Below, piece after piece: positions 25,697-33,557 of a stretch of 64,000 nt of DNA (position 1 is its first letter; every line of letters begins with the position of its first letter). The notes below the pieces were generated by a model. The model did not search any database, was not told where the DNA came from, and was given only the letters and a program-made list of their open reading frames with translations. A program made the translations under genes and the position numbers. This DNA is from Pandoraea eparura (lineage in GTDB: Bacteria > Pseudomonadota > Gammaproteobacteria > Burkholderiales > Burkholderiaceae), in the NCBI RefSeq assembly GCF_902459725.1, contig NZ_CABPSH010000003.1, forward strand, positions 530,653 to 594,652, in the 5' to 3' direction.

Positions 25697-26752
25697 TCAA
25701 CCCACGCCACATTGCGTAAGTAACGCCTGGGCCTGCGAGCCCAGGTCTTGCGCCGTCGGATGAAACGGGAACGGGATGGTGTTGGGCGTGCCCTGCAGCA
25801 TCTTGCGCGAGCTTCGCGAGTACGCCGGATCGTAGTGCCGGGTAATGAGCGCTTCCGAGAGTTCGCGTTGCCGTCCCTCGTCGAGCAACGTCAGCCATTG
25901 ATCGATGACCGCGCGCCCATGCAGCGGCACCAGCCGGAGAAGCTGCGCTCGAAAGTCGTCCGGCTGCGCCAGCAAGTGCCCATAATCCTGCATCAACAGG
26001 TCGACCCGCGCGTGCAGCGCGACACGCACCTCGACACAGGTCGTCGCCCCGCGCAGCGACGACATCAACGACTCGGGCAGCGTGATCAGTCCGATCCGGC
26101 GGCTCTCCGCTTCGACGAACACAGGTCGCGTCGGATCGAGCCCGCGCAACGCACCGATCAACGAGGTATCGAACGATTTCTGCGATGGCTGCGGCACGCC
26201 CGGCATCGCCCCCAGCAGCGACCCGCGATGCTTCGCCAGCGCCTCGAGATCGAGCGTCTGGGCGCCCGCGTCGGCCAGCGCATGCAACAGCCGGGTCTTG
26301 CCGCTGCCCGTGTGCCCGGCCAGCACAACGTAATCGAGCGTCGAGGGCAGCGTACCGAGCGATGCCACCACGTCGCGCCGGTACGTCTTGTACCCGCCCT
26401 CGAGCTGGCGCGCCCGCCAGCCGATCATGTTCATCATGAGCGTCATCGACTCGGAGCGCTTCCCGCCCCGCCAGCAATAGATGAGCGGACGCCAGTTGCG
26501 CGGCCGGTCGGCGAACGTCGTGTCGAGATGCGCAGCGATGTTGCGCGCAACCATGGCGGCGCCCACACGCGAAGCGTCGAATGGCGACACCTGCTGGTAC
26601 ATCGTCCCGACGATCACCCGCTCTTCGTTGCTGAGCACCGGCGCGTTGATCGCCCCGGGAATGTGGTCGTCGGCAAATTCGAGCGGTGTGCGAACGTCGA
26701 TGATCTCGTCGAAGTCGCCCGCGCTTTCCAGGGAAACACGCATCGGGTTCAT
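25697..26752 (-). CDS. selU: tRNA 2-selenouridine synthase (SelU/MnmH)
   Basis: The 351-residue protein has a rhodanese domain (FDEIIDVRTPLEFADDHIPG, then YCWRGGKRS with the catalytic Cys at 93) joined to a P-loop domain (GHTGSGKTRLL at about 146-156). This two-domain order is diagnostic of SelU, which replaces sulfur in 2-thiouridine of the tRNA wobble base with selenium via a geranylated intermediate. It needs selenophosphate from SelD, which is not in this window. The ATG overlaps the stop of the upstream lipoprotein (ATGA). Confidence 0.94.
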   Translation of the reverse strand: MNPMRVSLESAGDFDEIIDVRTPLEFADDHIPGAINAPVLSNEERVIVGTMYQQVSPFDASRVGAAMVARNIAAHLDTTFADRPRNWRPLIYCWRGGKRSESMTLMMNMIGWRARQLEGGYKTYRRDVVASLGTLPSTLDYVVLAGHTGSGKTRLLHALADAGAQTLDLEALAKHRGSLLGAMPGVPQPSQKSFDTSLIGALRGLDPTRPVFVEAESRRIGLITLPESLMSSLRGATTCVEVRVALHARVDLLMQDYGHLLAQPDDFRAQLLRLVPLHGRAVIDQWLTLLDEGRQRELSEALITRHYDPAYSRSSRKMLQGTPNTIPFPFHPTAQDLGSQAQALLTQCGVG

Positions 26753-27393
26753 CGTGCCCCCGCCGCCAGTTGCCCGCAGTGCTTGCCGTACGGGGTGCGC
26801 GATGTGGCCTGCGTACGCACGGCCTCGCCCAGGCCGGCGCGCACCTTCGCGGCGCGATCGATGATATGTGTGGCTGCTTCGCCGTCGCCCGCGCCCCCCA
26901 GGGCCAGCGCGTAGTCATCGAGCACCTCCGCATAGGCAAACGGCACCTTGCGCGCCGCCTCCATCCGATCGAGCGCCCCCAGCGCCCGGCCGAAGTATTT
27001 CACCGCGGAGACGTACTGCCGCTGAACCAGCGACAGTCTCGCCAACTCGATCAACGCAGGATACCGGTAGTGCCCCGTCAGGATGTCGAGATCGTAGGCG
27101 AGGCTCAGCTCACGTTCGGCTTCGGTGTAGTAGCAGGTCACGCCCAGTGCCCGGCCATAGTCAAAGTGCATGGCCGCACGATGCGAGGCCGGCCACCCCG
27201 ACTGATCCGCCACAAGCACGGCCTGCCCAAAGGCCCGGCGCGCGCCGTCCCAGTCGCCGCGTACCTCGGCCGCGCCGCCCAGCGCCGCGTAGTCGGGGCC
27301 GGACGGCCTGCGCTCGGGGACGCTGCACCCGGCAACGCTCAACACGCCGCCGAGCGCGCATCCCATTGCCAACCACATCGAAGATCGGATCAT
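26749..27393 (-). CDS. Predicted lipoprotein with tetratricopeptide-like helices
   Basis: I do not recognise a named family for this 214-residue protein. It starts with a lipoprotein signal peptide (MIRSSMWLAMGCALGGVLSVAGC, lipid cysteine at 23). The mature part is helical and alanine-rich with TPR-like pairs (GDWDGARRAFGQAVLVAD, YVSAVKYFGRALGALDR). It is coupled to selU and lies 23 bases after the glycosyltransferase, suggesting an envelope role linked to the latter. Start context is weak; ATG 27378 is an alternative. Confidence 0.75.
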   Translation of the reverse strand: MIRSSMWLAMGCALGGVLSVAGCSVPERRPSGPDYAALGGAAEVRGDWDGARRAFGQAVLVADQSGWPASHRAAMHFDYGRALGVTCYYTEAERELSLAYDLDILTGHYRYPALIELARLSLVQRQYVSAVKYFGRALGALDRMEAARKVPFAYAEVLDDYALALGGAGDGEAATHIIDRAAKVRAGLGEAVRTQATSRTPYGKHCGQLAAGAR

Positions 27394-27416
27394 CAGAAGA
27401 GAACACTGCCGGAATA

Positions 27417-28922
27417 TCAGGGGTCGCGGGACACCTCCGTCCCGCGTTCGCCCGACAGGATACCGCGTCGCACCTGAACGCCCCAACGCTGACGTCCGGT
27501 CAAAAAGTGTCCCCAACCCAGCGCCGCCCCCGTGTGCCGCATCAGTTGGAACGAGAACGGCTCCAGTACTGCCGCGACAAGCGCCCATCCGAAGCTCGCG
27601 CCGGTGGCGTGGCCGGTCCAGCGCCGGTACGCGTGCACCGACCAGAGATGGAAGGCGAGATCGATGCCGATCTTGCCGAGAATGATGCCCGAGACCGGCA
27701 GCAGCACGCCGACGTGCCCCTCGCACACGAAGGCCACAAGCAGTGCAAACGCCGTGAGCCCGTAGATCGGCTGGAGCGTATCGAAGGCCTTCACCGGCAA
27801 CATCCAGCGGCCCAGATTGCCGTAATGACCATTGCCGACCATATCCCGATACCAGTATTGCGTCTGGAGAAACCCCGCAAACCACCGGCGACGCTGACGC
27901 AGGAAGCTCCTGAGCGTGCCCGGCGCATCGGTGATCGCCTGCGCACCGCCAACGACACGCACTTCCCATCCCAACGCGTGGGTGGTCGAATACCGGCGCA
28001 GACGATGGATCAGTTCGTAGTCCTCGACCAGGCACGCCGGATCGAATCCGCCGACGGCCAGCACCGCCTCGCGACGGAAACACGCGAACGCACCCGAAAT
28101 CAGCAGCAGGCCGTCGGCACGCATCCAGGCAAACCGCGAAATGAAGTTGCGGATGTATTCGTACGTCTGGAAAAGCTGCAACACGCGCGCGCCCGCCGTC
28201 TGCCCGCACACCGGCGTAAGCACACCGGTCGCTGCCACCAGTTGGGGACGTCGCGCAAACGCCTCATGCATCGCAGCGCACGCCCGGGCATCGAGCAACG
28301 TGTCGGCATCGACCGTCATCACAATATCCGTATGGATACCCACCAGCGCCGCATTGAGCGCGCGCGCCTTGCCCCCGTGCGGCACGCGCAGCCACTGAAG
28401 ATTCGGATAGCGCGAACTCGGCGCACTCAGGCCACCCTCGCCGGGGTCGGTGAGCCCATACTCGCCCGTGAGCAACGCGAACGTGCCGTCGCGCGAGCCG
28501 TCGTCGGCAATGACGATGACATCCGGCACTCGCCGCCCGGCCATCAGCGCACGCAACGTGACCGGCAATGCCGCTGCCTCGTTGTGCGCCGCGACCACCA
28601 CGCCGAGCGTCAGTCGAACGGGGGCGGTGTCGTGGCCGACACCCGTGGAAGTCTCGTCGGGATCGGGGCGCATCAGACGCCACGCTTGCGAGAACACGAA
28701 CGCCAGCAGCACTGTGTCATACGCGACATAGGCGACCCCGGTCCCCCACGCGAAAACTCCCTTGAGGACGAAGGCCTGCGCGAACAGCAGACACCACAGC
28801 GCCGCCACCCCCGTATGCACGAGCCAACTGGCCAACGGCGTCGGCGAACGCGTGAAGCGCGGCGAGTGGAGCGCGCGTGCGACCTCTAGCCGCTGCGCGT
28901 TGCCGGTCGCGTCGTCACTCAC
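27417..28922 (-). CDS. Processive family 2 glycosyltransferase, membrane bound
   Basis: The 501-residue protein has two N-terminal membrane helices, a GT2 catalytic domain with DDGS at 140-143, DAD at 205-207, ED at 300-301 and QRRRW at 343-347, and three or more C-terminal helices. The D,D,D,QxxRW set marks processive polysaccharide synthases (NodC, PgaC, hyaluronan/cellulose synthase types). The proposed start is a GTG at 28922 overlapping the cytochrome b561 stop (GTGA), which couples translation; the frame upstream is inside the neighbouring gene. No PgaB- or Bcs-type partner genes are adjacent, so the product polysaccharide is unknown. Confidence 0.85.
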   Translation of the reverse strand: MSDDATGNAQRLEVARALHSPRFTRSPTPLASWLVHTGVAALWCLLFAQAFVLKGVFAWGTGVAYVAYDTVLLAFVFSQAWRLMRPDPDETSTGVGHDTAPVRLTLGVVVAAHNEAAALPVTLRALMAGRRVPDVIVIADDGSRDGTFALLTGEYGLTDPGEGGLSAPSSRYPNLQWLRVPHGGKARALNAALVGIHTDIVMTVDADTLLDARACAAMHEAFARRPQLVAATGVLTPVCGQTAGARVLQLFQTYEYIRNFISRFAWMRADGLLLISGAFACFRREAVLAVGGFDPACLVEDYELIHRLRRYSTTHALGWEVRVVGGAQAITDAPGTLRSFLRQRRRWFAGFLQTQYWYRDMVGNGHYGNLGRWMLPVKAFDTLQPIYGLTAFALLVAFVCEGHVGVLLPVSGIILGKIGIDLAFHLWSVHAYRRWTGHATGASFGWALVAAVLEPFSFQLMRHTGAALGWGHFLTGRQRWGVQVRRGILSGERGTEVSRDP

Positions 28923-29551
28923 GGCAGCATCCGGCGCAGCACCGGGTGACGGTCGATCCACTGATGCTTGAGCGCACCGCCAATGTGCAACGCCAGCAGC
29001 ACGTACAAGCCGTATGCACAGTAGGTATGGACGTTGCCGAGCAGGGTGTGCCAGTAGTCCTTGCTCGCGTCGTTCAACGCCATCAGGAAGCCCATGCGCG
29101 GAAACGGCACGAGTCCGAACAGCGTCAGCGGATGGGTCGAGGCGGCAACCCACGCCGAGTCGTGCGCCCAGCCCGTGAGCGGCAGCGCAACGATCAGCAC
29201 ATAAAGCAGCCAATGCGCCACATGCGCCGCCGTGCGCTCCCATGAAGCGAAGACTTGCGAGAGCGGGGGCGGACGGTGCGTCGCGCGCCACAGCACGCGC
29301 AGGATCGCCAGTCCCAGCACGGTGATGCCGATGGACTTGTGCAGATCGATCCAGAAGCGCACGTCGATTTTTTCGAGCGTGGCGTCGGACAGCAAGGCGA
29401 TCGTCTGGCCGATGGCGATGTTGCCGAGCATCAGCGAGGCAACCGCCCAGTGCAACACCATCGCCACACGGGTGTACTTGGCGTCTTCATGCAAGGCCGC
29501 GCCGCTCGGGGGGGCTGACGCGGACGCCACGCAGGGGGGCTGAGAATTCAC
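28919..29551 (-). CDS. Cytochrome b561
   Basis: This 210-residue four-helix membrane protein has the bacterial cytochrome b561 pattern: RVAMVLHWAVASLM in helix 1, DLHKSIGITVL in helix 2, WLLYVLIVALPLTGW in helix 3 and VHTYCAYGLYVLLALHIGGALKHQWIDR with the paired haem-ligand histidines in helix 4. It passes electrons between quinone and a periplasmic acceptor. The start is GTG at 29551 (the base before a GAATTC). It is the first gene of a four-gene overlapping operon with the glycosyltransferase, lipoprotein and selU. Confidence 0.88.
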   Translation of the reverse strand: MNSQPPCVASASAPPSGAALHEDAKYTRVAMVLHWAVASLMLGNIAIGQTIALLSDATLEKIDVRFWIDLHKSIGITVLGLAILRVLWRATHRPPPLSQVFASWERTAAHVAHWLLYVLIVALPLTGWAHDSAWVAASTHPLTLFGLVPFPRMGFLMALNDASKDYWHTLLGNVHTYCAYGLYVLLALHIGGALKHQWIDRHPVLRRMLP

Positions 29552-29807
29552 GTCGGAGATCCTGAATATGCAGAAGAGGATAATTGCATAACGCGAATGG
29601 AACCGCGCTTATTCCTGAAGTTCCCCCGAAAAACGTCTTACACGAGATTACACGCGGCGCACAGGCGCGTCGGATGAAAAACATCTGACGGTCGATATTG
29701 CGCCTTACACCCCCTCGGGGCTGCCTTGCGAGGCCGGCGTAAAACCGCGATGATCGGGCTTGCGTGCGCAGCGTGAGCGGAACTGCGCCCCCTTCAGGAG
29801 ACAAACC

Positions 29808-30632
29808 ATGTCACGTAGCACCGCCGAAAAACGCGCCGCCTTTCGCGAACTCCACCATGCCGGTTGCTTTGTGATCCCGAATCCGTGGGACGCGGGCAGC
29901 GCGCGGTATCTCGAACACGCGGGCTTCAAGGCGATCGCCTCGACCAGTTCGGGCTTCGCCTGGTCGACGGGGCAACCCGACAATGGGGTCACGCGCGACA
30001 CCGTACTGGCGCACTTGCGCACACTCGTCGAGGCCACCGATCTGCCCGTCAATGCCGACTTCGAGAGCGGCTTCGGCAACACGCCCGACGACGTCGCGCG
30101 CAGCGTCAAACTAGCCGTGGCGACGGGCGTGGCCGGCTTGTCGATCGAAGACGCGACGGGCGACGTCAACACCCCGCTGTTCCCGCTCGACGAAGCCGTC
30201 GCGCGCATGAAGGCCGCGCGCCGCGCGATCGACGAGACCGGCGGCGACACGCTCCTCATCGGGCGCGCCGAGAACTTCTTCGCGGGCGTACCCGACCTCG
30301 ACGATGCCATCGCGCGCCTCCAGGCCTATGCCGAGGCGGGTGCCGACTGCCTCTACGCGCCGGGCATTCAGTCAGCCGAGCAGATTCGTGCCGTTGTCTC
30401 GGCCGTGGCGCCCAAACCGGTCAACGTGCTGATCGGGGCCACATCGCCATTGACGTTGCAGGATCTCGCCGACCTTGGCGTGCGGCGCGTGAGTGTGGGC
30501 GGTGCACTGGCCCGCGCCGCATGGGGCGGCTTCATGCGCGCCGCGCAGGCGCTGGCCGAGGGCCGCTTCGACGGATTCGACGGTGCCGCCAGCGGCGCCA
30601 CGCTCAACGGATTGTTCCGGCCGGGCGTGTGA
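29808..30632 (+). CDS. Isocitrate lyase / PEP mutase superfamily protein
   Basis: The 274-residue TIM-barrel protein has PWDAGSARYLEHAGFKAIASTSSG, VNADFESGFG and SIEDATGD, the metal-binding strands of the PEP mutase/isocitrate lyase superfamily. The KKCGH active-site loop of true isocitrate and methylisocitrate lyases is absent, so it is neither; phosphonopyruvate hydrolase- or oxaloacetate decarboxylase-like activity is possible. AGGAG precedes the ATG by seven bases. It stands alone between cytochrome b561 and the nitrate transporter. Confidence 0.85.
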   Translation: MSRSTAEKRAAFRELHHAGCFVIPNPWDAGSARYLEHAGFKAIASTSSGFAWSTGQPDNGVTRDTVLAHLRTLVEATDLPVNADFESGFGNTPDDVARSVKLAVATGVAGLSIEDATGDVNTPLFPLDEAVARMKAARRAIDETGGDTLLIGRAENFFAGVPDLDDAIARLQAYAEAGADCLYAPGIQSAEQIRAVVSAVAPKPVNVLIGATSPLTLQDLADLGVRRVSVGGALARAAWGGFMRAAQALAEGRFDGFDGAASGATLNGLFRPGV

Positions 30633-30745
30633 TACGTCTGGCGCACTAAAGCGGTGCCATCCGGCAACCCGAGCCGGTGGATAGGATAACGCACCGGCCT
30701 GTCTGGATCGAGACGCCAAGCGCGAAGTATTGCCGGAAAATCAAA

Positions 30746-30776
30746 CGGCCCGCCGTGCCGGAGCAACGACGGGCCG
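30746..30776 (-). terminator. Intrinsic terminator downstream of nitrate transporter
   Basis: CGGCCCGCCGT (30746-30756) and ACGACGGGCCG (30766-30776) form an 11-bp stem with one wobble; on the minus strand it is followed by TTTGATTTT. It lies 23 bases after the transporter stop codon. Confidence 0.7.
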
Positions 30777-30798
30777 CGAGTGCGGGGTTGCGCGTCGC

Positions 30799-32187
30799 TT
30801 ATTCGACGTGCGCGACGCTGCCCGCGAGGACCGCACCACCGGCGATCTCCGTGGGCAGTGCCCACGACATCCAGCGCGTGCGCAGCGCGACGACCAGCAA
30901 GAACGCCAGGCCAGCCAGTGCGCCGAAGGTGGCAAAGCCCATCTGGTAGCTGCCCGTCGACTCCTTGGCGATGCCCATGATGACCGGCAGATAGAAGCCG
31001 CCGATGCCGCCGGCCGCACCGATAATGCCCGACATCAGGCCGGTCTTGCCTTGCCAGCGTTGCGGCACGAGCTGGAACGTGGCGCCGTTACCCAGACCGA
31101 AGCACAAGTAGATCAGCACCAGCAGCGTGATGCCGGCACCCTGCGGGGGCATCCATGCGGCAAAGACAAAGTCGATGGCCGAAATCGCCGCGAGCAGTAT
31201 CACCAGGGCACGCACGCCCGAGATCCGGTCGGCGACCATCCCGCCGATGGGACGCACCAACGCGCCGAGGAACGCGAGCAGCGACATGAACAGCCCCGCT
31301 TCGATGCGCGGCATGCTGTACAGCGAGATCAGCAGCGTGGTCACGTACGACGACATGCCGACAAACCCACCGAACGTGATGCTGTAGACCAGCATGATGA
31401 CCCACGTGTCGCGCTCGCCGAGCACGCCGCGGTAGTGACGCGGCAGCACGGCAATCGCCAGCAGCGCCCCCAGCACCGGCAGCAACAGCACGCCGGCCTT
31501 GCCCTCGCCGAACGCGCCGGCATGCACGCACAACACGAGGGCGACGAGACCGAACACCGTGATGAAGAAGCTCGTGAACGCACGCGGTGCGCTGCCCGAC
31601 TTCACGCCCCGATCCTTCGCCCAGAACACCAGCGCCAGCGCGGCGAGCCCGAGCAGCGGCAACGCGGCACCGGCCGCACGTGTCCAGCCATAATGCTCGG
31701 CCAGCCCCGGGAACATGAAGCCGTCGAGCACCGCGCCGATGTTGCCCGCCGCAGCCAGACCCAACACCAGCCCCTGCACCTTGGGCGGATAGTTGCTGCC
31801 CGCCATCGGCAACGCCACGGCGAAGCTCGCGCCACCTACGCCAAGGAACACACCCAGCACGAGCAGCAGCGTGTAGGACGGCGCACTCGGCATCAACAGC
31901 AGCACGATCGACGGAATTGCCGACAACGTGATGCCCATCAGGGCGATCTTGCGCCCATCGAACGCCTGGTAAAGATTGCCCAGCGTGACGCGCAGAATCG
32001 CCGCGCCCAGCACCGGGACCGCCACGAGAAAGCCCGTTTGCGCGGGCGTCATCGCAATGTCCTTGCTGATGAACGGCGCCAGGGGGCCGAGCATCACCCA
32101 GACGGTGAAACCGGTGTCGAAGTAAAGAAAACACGCAACCAGCGCGCGCCAGTTGCCACTTTTCAACGATTGCGTGAGCGTGCTCAT
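30799..32187 (-). CDS. narK: NarK/NasA-type nitrate/nitrite transporter (MFS, NNP family)
   Basis: The 462-residue twelve-helix permease carries both nitrate signatures of the NNP family: GVGGASFAVALPMAGSNYP with LGLAAAGNIGA after helix 4, and GLGNGATFQLVPQRW with SGIIGAAGGIGGFYLP in the second half. The start ATG 32187 follows GAGGG. No nitrate reductase is adjacent, so genes for assimilation lie elsewhere. The upstream leader (sigma-54 promoter, two hexaloop hairpins, terminator) points to assimilatory control, as for NasA. Substrate direction (nitrate uptake versus nitrate/nitrite exchange) is inference from this regulation. Confidence 0.88.
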   Translation of the reverse strand: MSTLTQSLKSGNWRALVACFLYFDTGFTVWVMLGPLAPFISKDIAMTPAQTGFLVAVPVLGAAILRVTLGNLYQAFDGRKIALMGITLSAIPSIVLLLMPSAPSYTLLLVLGVFLGVGGASFAVALPMAGSNYPPKVQGLVLGLAAAGNIGAVLDGFMFPGLAEHYGWTRAAGAALPLLGLAALALVFWAKDRGVKSGSAPRAFTSFFITVFGLVALVLCVHAGAFGEGKAGVLLLPVLGALLAIAVLPRHYRGVLGERDTWVIMLVYSITFGGFVGMSSYVTTLLISLYSMPRIEAGLFMSLLAFLGALVRPIGGMVADRISGVRALVILLAAISAIDFVFAAWMPPQGAGITLLVLIYLCFGLGNGATFQLVPQRWQGKTGLMSGIIGAAGGIGGFYLPVIMGIAKESTGSYQMGFATFGALAGLAFLLVVALRTRWMSWALPTEIAGGAVLAGSVAHVE

Positions 32188-32210
32188 GGATACCCTCGTG
32201 TTCGTATGCC

Positions 32211-32267
32211 AAAAAAAAAGCGTCCCGAAGCCGTACGCCTGTGAACAGGCCTATGGCTTCGGGACGC
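32211..32267 (-). terminator. Leader terminator (attenuator) upstream of nitrate transporter
   Basis: On the minus strand, a 13-bp stem (GCGTCCCGAAGCC with GGCTTCGGGACGC, 32220-32232 and 32255-32267) with an inner 5-bp stem is followed immediately by nine T residues (32219-32211). No gene on this strand lies upstream of it, so it is not an ordinary gene end: it sits between the promoter and the transporter start and should stop transcription prematurely unless prevented. Confidence 0.9.
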
Positions 32268-32280
32268 CGTTGCCCCGAAG
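32257..32280 (-). promoter_or_regulatory. Antiterminator hairpin P2 with hexaloop AACGGC
   Basis: On the minus strand CTTCGGGGC-AACGGC-GTCCCGAAG forms a 9-bp stem (one G-U pair) closing a six-base loop with A at position 1 and G at position 4. Its 3' arm (32257-32265) is the same sequence used by the 5' arm of the terminator, so the two structures exclude one another. This is the P2-type element recognised by ANTAR-domain antiterminators. Confidence 0.8.
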
Positions 32281-32335
32281 TTCGCGCTCGCGCGCAGTCA
32301 TGCATGCGGTGCAAAAAATTCGCTTGTCTTCACTC

Positions 32336-32349
32336 GGCCGCCGTTGGCC
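32336..32349 (-). promoter_or_regulatory. Upstream hairpin P1 with identical hexaloop AACGGC
   Basis: GGCC-AACGGC-GGCC on the minus strand forms a short 4-bp stem with the same hexaloop as the P2 hairpin. It starts about four bases after the transcription start predicted from the sigma-54 promoter. The stem is short and the spacer to P2 (55 bases) is long for an ANTAR target, so this half of the pair is less certain. Confidence 0.55.
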
Positions 32350-32363
32350 TTACCGACTGCTAA

Positions 32364-32378
32364 GCAATTGGCGTGCCA
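32364..32378 (-). promoter_or_regulatory. Sigma-54 promoter of the nitrate transporter
   Basis: On the minus strand the sequence reads TGGCAC-GCCAA-TTGC, a perfect -24/-12 sigma-54 promoter with correct 5-base spacing. The start of transcription is predicted near 32353, giving a leader of about 165 bases before the ATG at 32187. Confidence 0.88.
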
Positions 32379-32543
32379 TGTGCCGATCCAAAGCGACTCA
32401 TCCCGCTGAAAAGCCCCGTCGCACAAGGCGAACCTCGATTTCGATGTCGCGAGAAAAATCGTGCCGCCAGGCGCGCGGCGTTGTGCGCTTCGTGCTGCCG
32501 ATGACACCGCAACGGGCACGATGCCGCATCGCGATGCGGCGGC

Positions 32544-32558
32544 GCACCACAACTGTGC
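32544..32558. promoter_or_regulatory. Candidate NtrC-binding enhancer
   Basis: GCAC-N7-GTGC matches the NtrC box core and sits about 180 bases upstream of the sigma-54 promoter, a normal enhancer distance. Only one clear copy is seen; flanking bases match the wider consensus partly. Confidence 0.5.
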
Positions 32559-32656
32559 CCGCGCCCATCGGACAGCATCATTCGCGTACATGCGCCGGGG
32601 AACGGCCGCGCTGAGGGATAATCGATCCGCCCACGGTCACCGTCCAGACTGCCGCC

Positions 32657-33328
32657 ATGAACACCAAGCTTTTCCCGCATCTGCTGCGCTTTCACCCACG
32701 ACTGCTCATCGCCATCGCCCTTGGCGTGCTTGCGGGACTGTTCGTCCAGCTTGTCGTGACAGGGGAATTCAGCGCGGTGACGCGCACACTGATCGGCTGG
32801 AACGTCGGGGCCTGGTCCTATCTCGTGATGATCTGGACGATGATGGTCACGGCCCCCAAGCGCAGCATCGAGCGCTTTGCCGAGCAGGAAGACCAGAGCG
32901 CGGCCATTGTGCTCAGCGTGGTCAGCCTGTCGGCCATCGCCAGTGTGGCCGCCATCGTCCACGTGCTGGCGAGCGCCAAATCCGGCGCCCCGCATCAGGC
33001 CTCCGAGCACGTGCTGTTCGCCGCCGCCACGCTCATCGCCGGCTGGTTTCTCGTGCCCACGATCTACACGCTGCATTACGCGCGGCTGTACTTCACCGAT
33101 ACGGAGTCGCCCTTCGCGCTGGCCTGGCCCGACCGCGACTGCGATCCGGATTACTGGGACTTCCTGTATTTCTCGTTCACCATCGCCGTCGCCTCCCAAA
33201 CCGCAGACATCGCGCTGACATCGCGCCGCATGCGACGCACCGCGCTCGCGCAAGCCATCCTTTCGTTCTTCTTCAATCTCGCCGTGCTCGGCCTGTCGAT
33301 CAACATCGGCGCCAGCCTGCTCGCGTAG
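32657..33328 (+). CDS. DUF1345 family inner-membrane protein
   Basis: The 223-residue protein has five to six hydrophobic helices and the DUF1345 hallmark DPDYWDFLYFSFTIAVASQTADIALTS region (starting near residue 160), which resembles an ion-channel-like pore segment. No function is established for the family. It is divergent from the nitrate transporter and separated from its own upstream gene, so it is probably monocistronic. Confidence 0.88.
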   Translation: MNTKLFPHLLRFHPRLLIAIALGVLAGLFVQLVVTGEFSAVTRTLIGWNVGAWSYLVMIWTMMVTAPKRSIERFAEQEDQSAAIVLSVVSLSAIASVAAIVHVLASAKSGAPHQASEHVLFAAATLIAGWFLVPTIYTLHYARLYFTDTESPFALAWPDRDCDPDYWDFLYFSFTIAVASQTADIALTSRRMRRTALAQAILSFFFNLAVLGLSINIGASLLA

Positions 33329-33439
33329 CGCCGCCTGCGTGTGACATGAGGTCGCACCCGCCGAAGACGGGAATCCCCGAAAAAACAGGCCACTAGCGCA
33401 GGTCGACGCGGCGATCGATGCCGCGTCAATGCGCCACAT

Positions 33440-33543
33440 GTGACGTCTTGTCACGCGTGCTGCGATGCAGCACGTCCTACCATGCAGGCAAACAAGGGGC
33501 GATCGGCAGTGATGATCGCCCGATAGACAGGGTTGGTTTGCCT
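33440..33543. promoter_or_regulatory. Region of stacked inverted repeats upstream of cydA
   Basis: Three inverted repeats lie in the 15-118 bases before cydA: GTGAC-N5-GTCAC (33440-33454), CGTGCTGC-gat-GCAGCACG (33456-33474), and a nested pair AGGCAAAC...GTTTGCCT (33486-33493/33536-33543) enclosing GGGCGATC...GATCGCCC (33497-33504/33514-33521). The last could fold in the mRNA just before the start codon, where no clear Shine-Dalgarno is seen. Whether these act as operators or RNA structure is open. Confidence 0.45.
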
Positions 33544-33557
33544 ACATTGATCACGAC

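Noticed and set aside
30730..32244. Very long plus-strand frame (504 codons) opposite the nitrate transporter
   Set aside because: Composition is dominated by Arg, Gln, His and Ala; the opposite strand encodes a clear twelve-helix transporter with both nitrate signatures.
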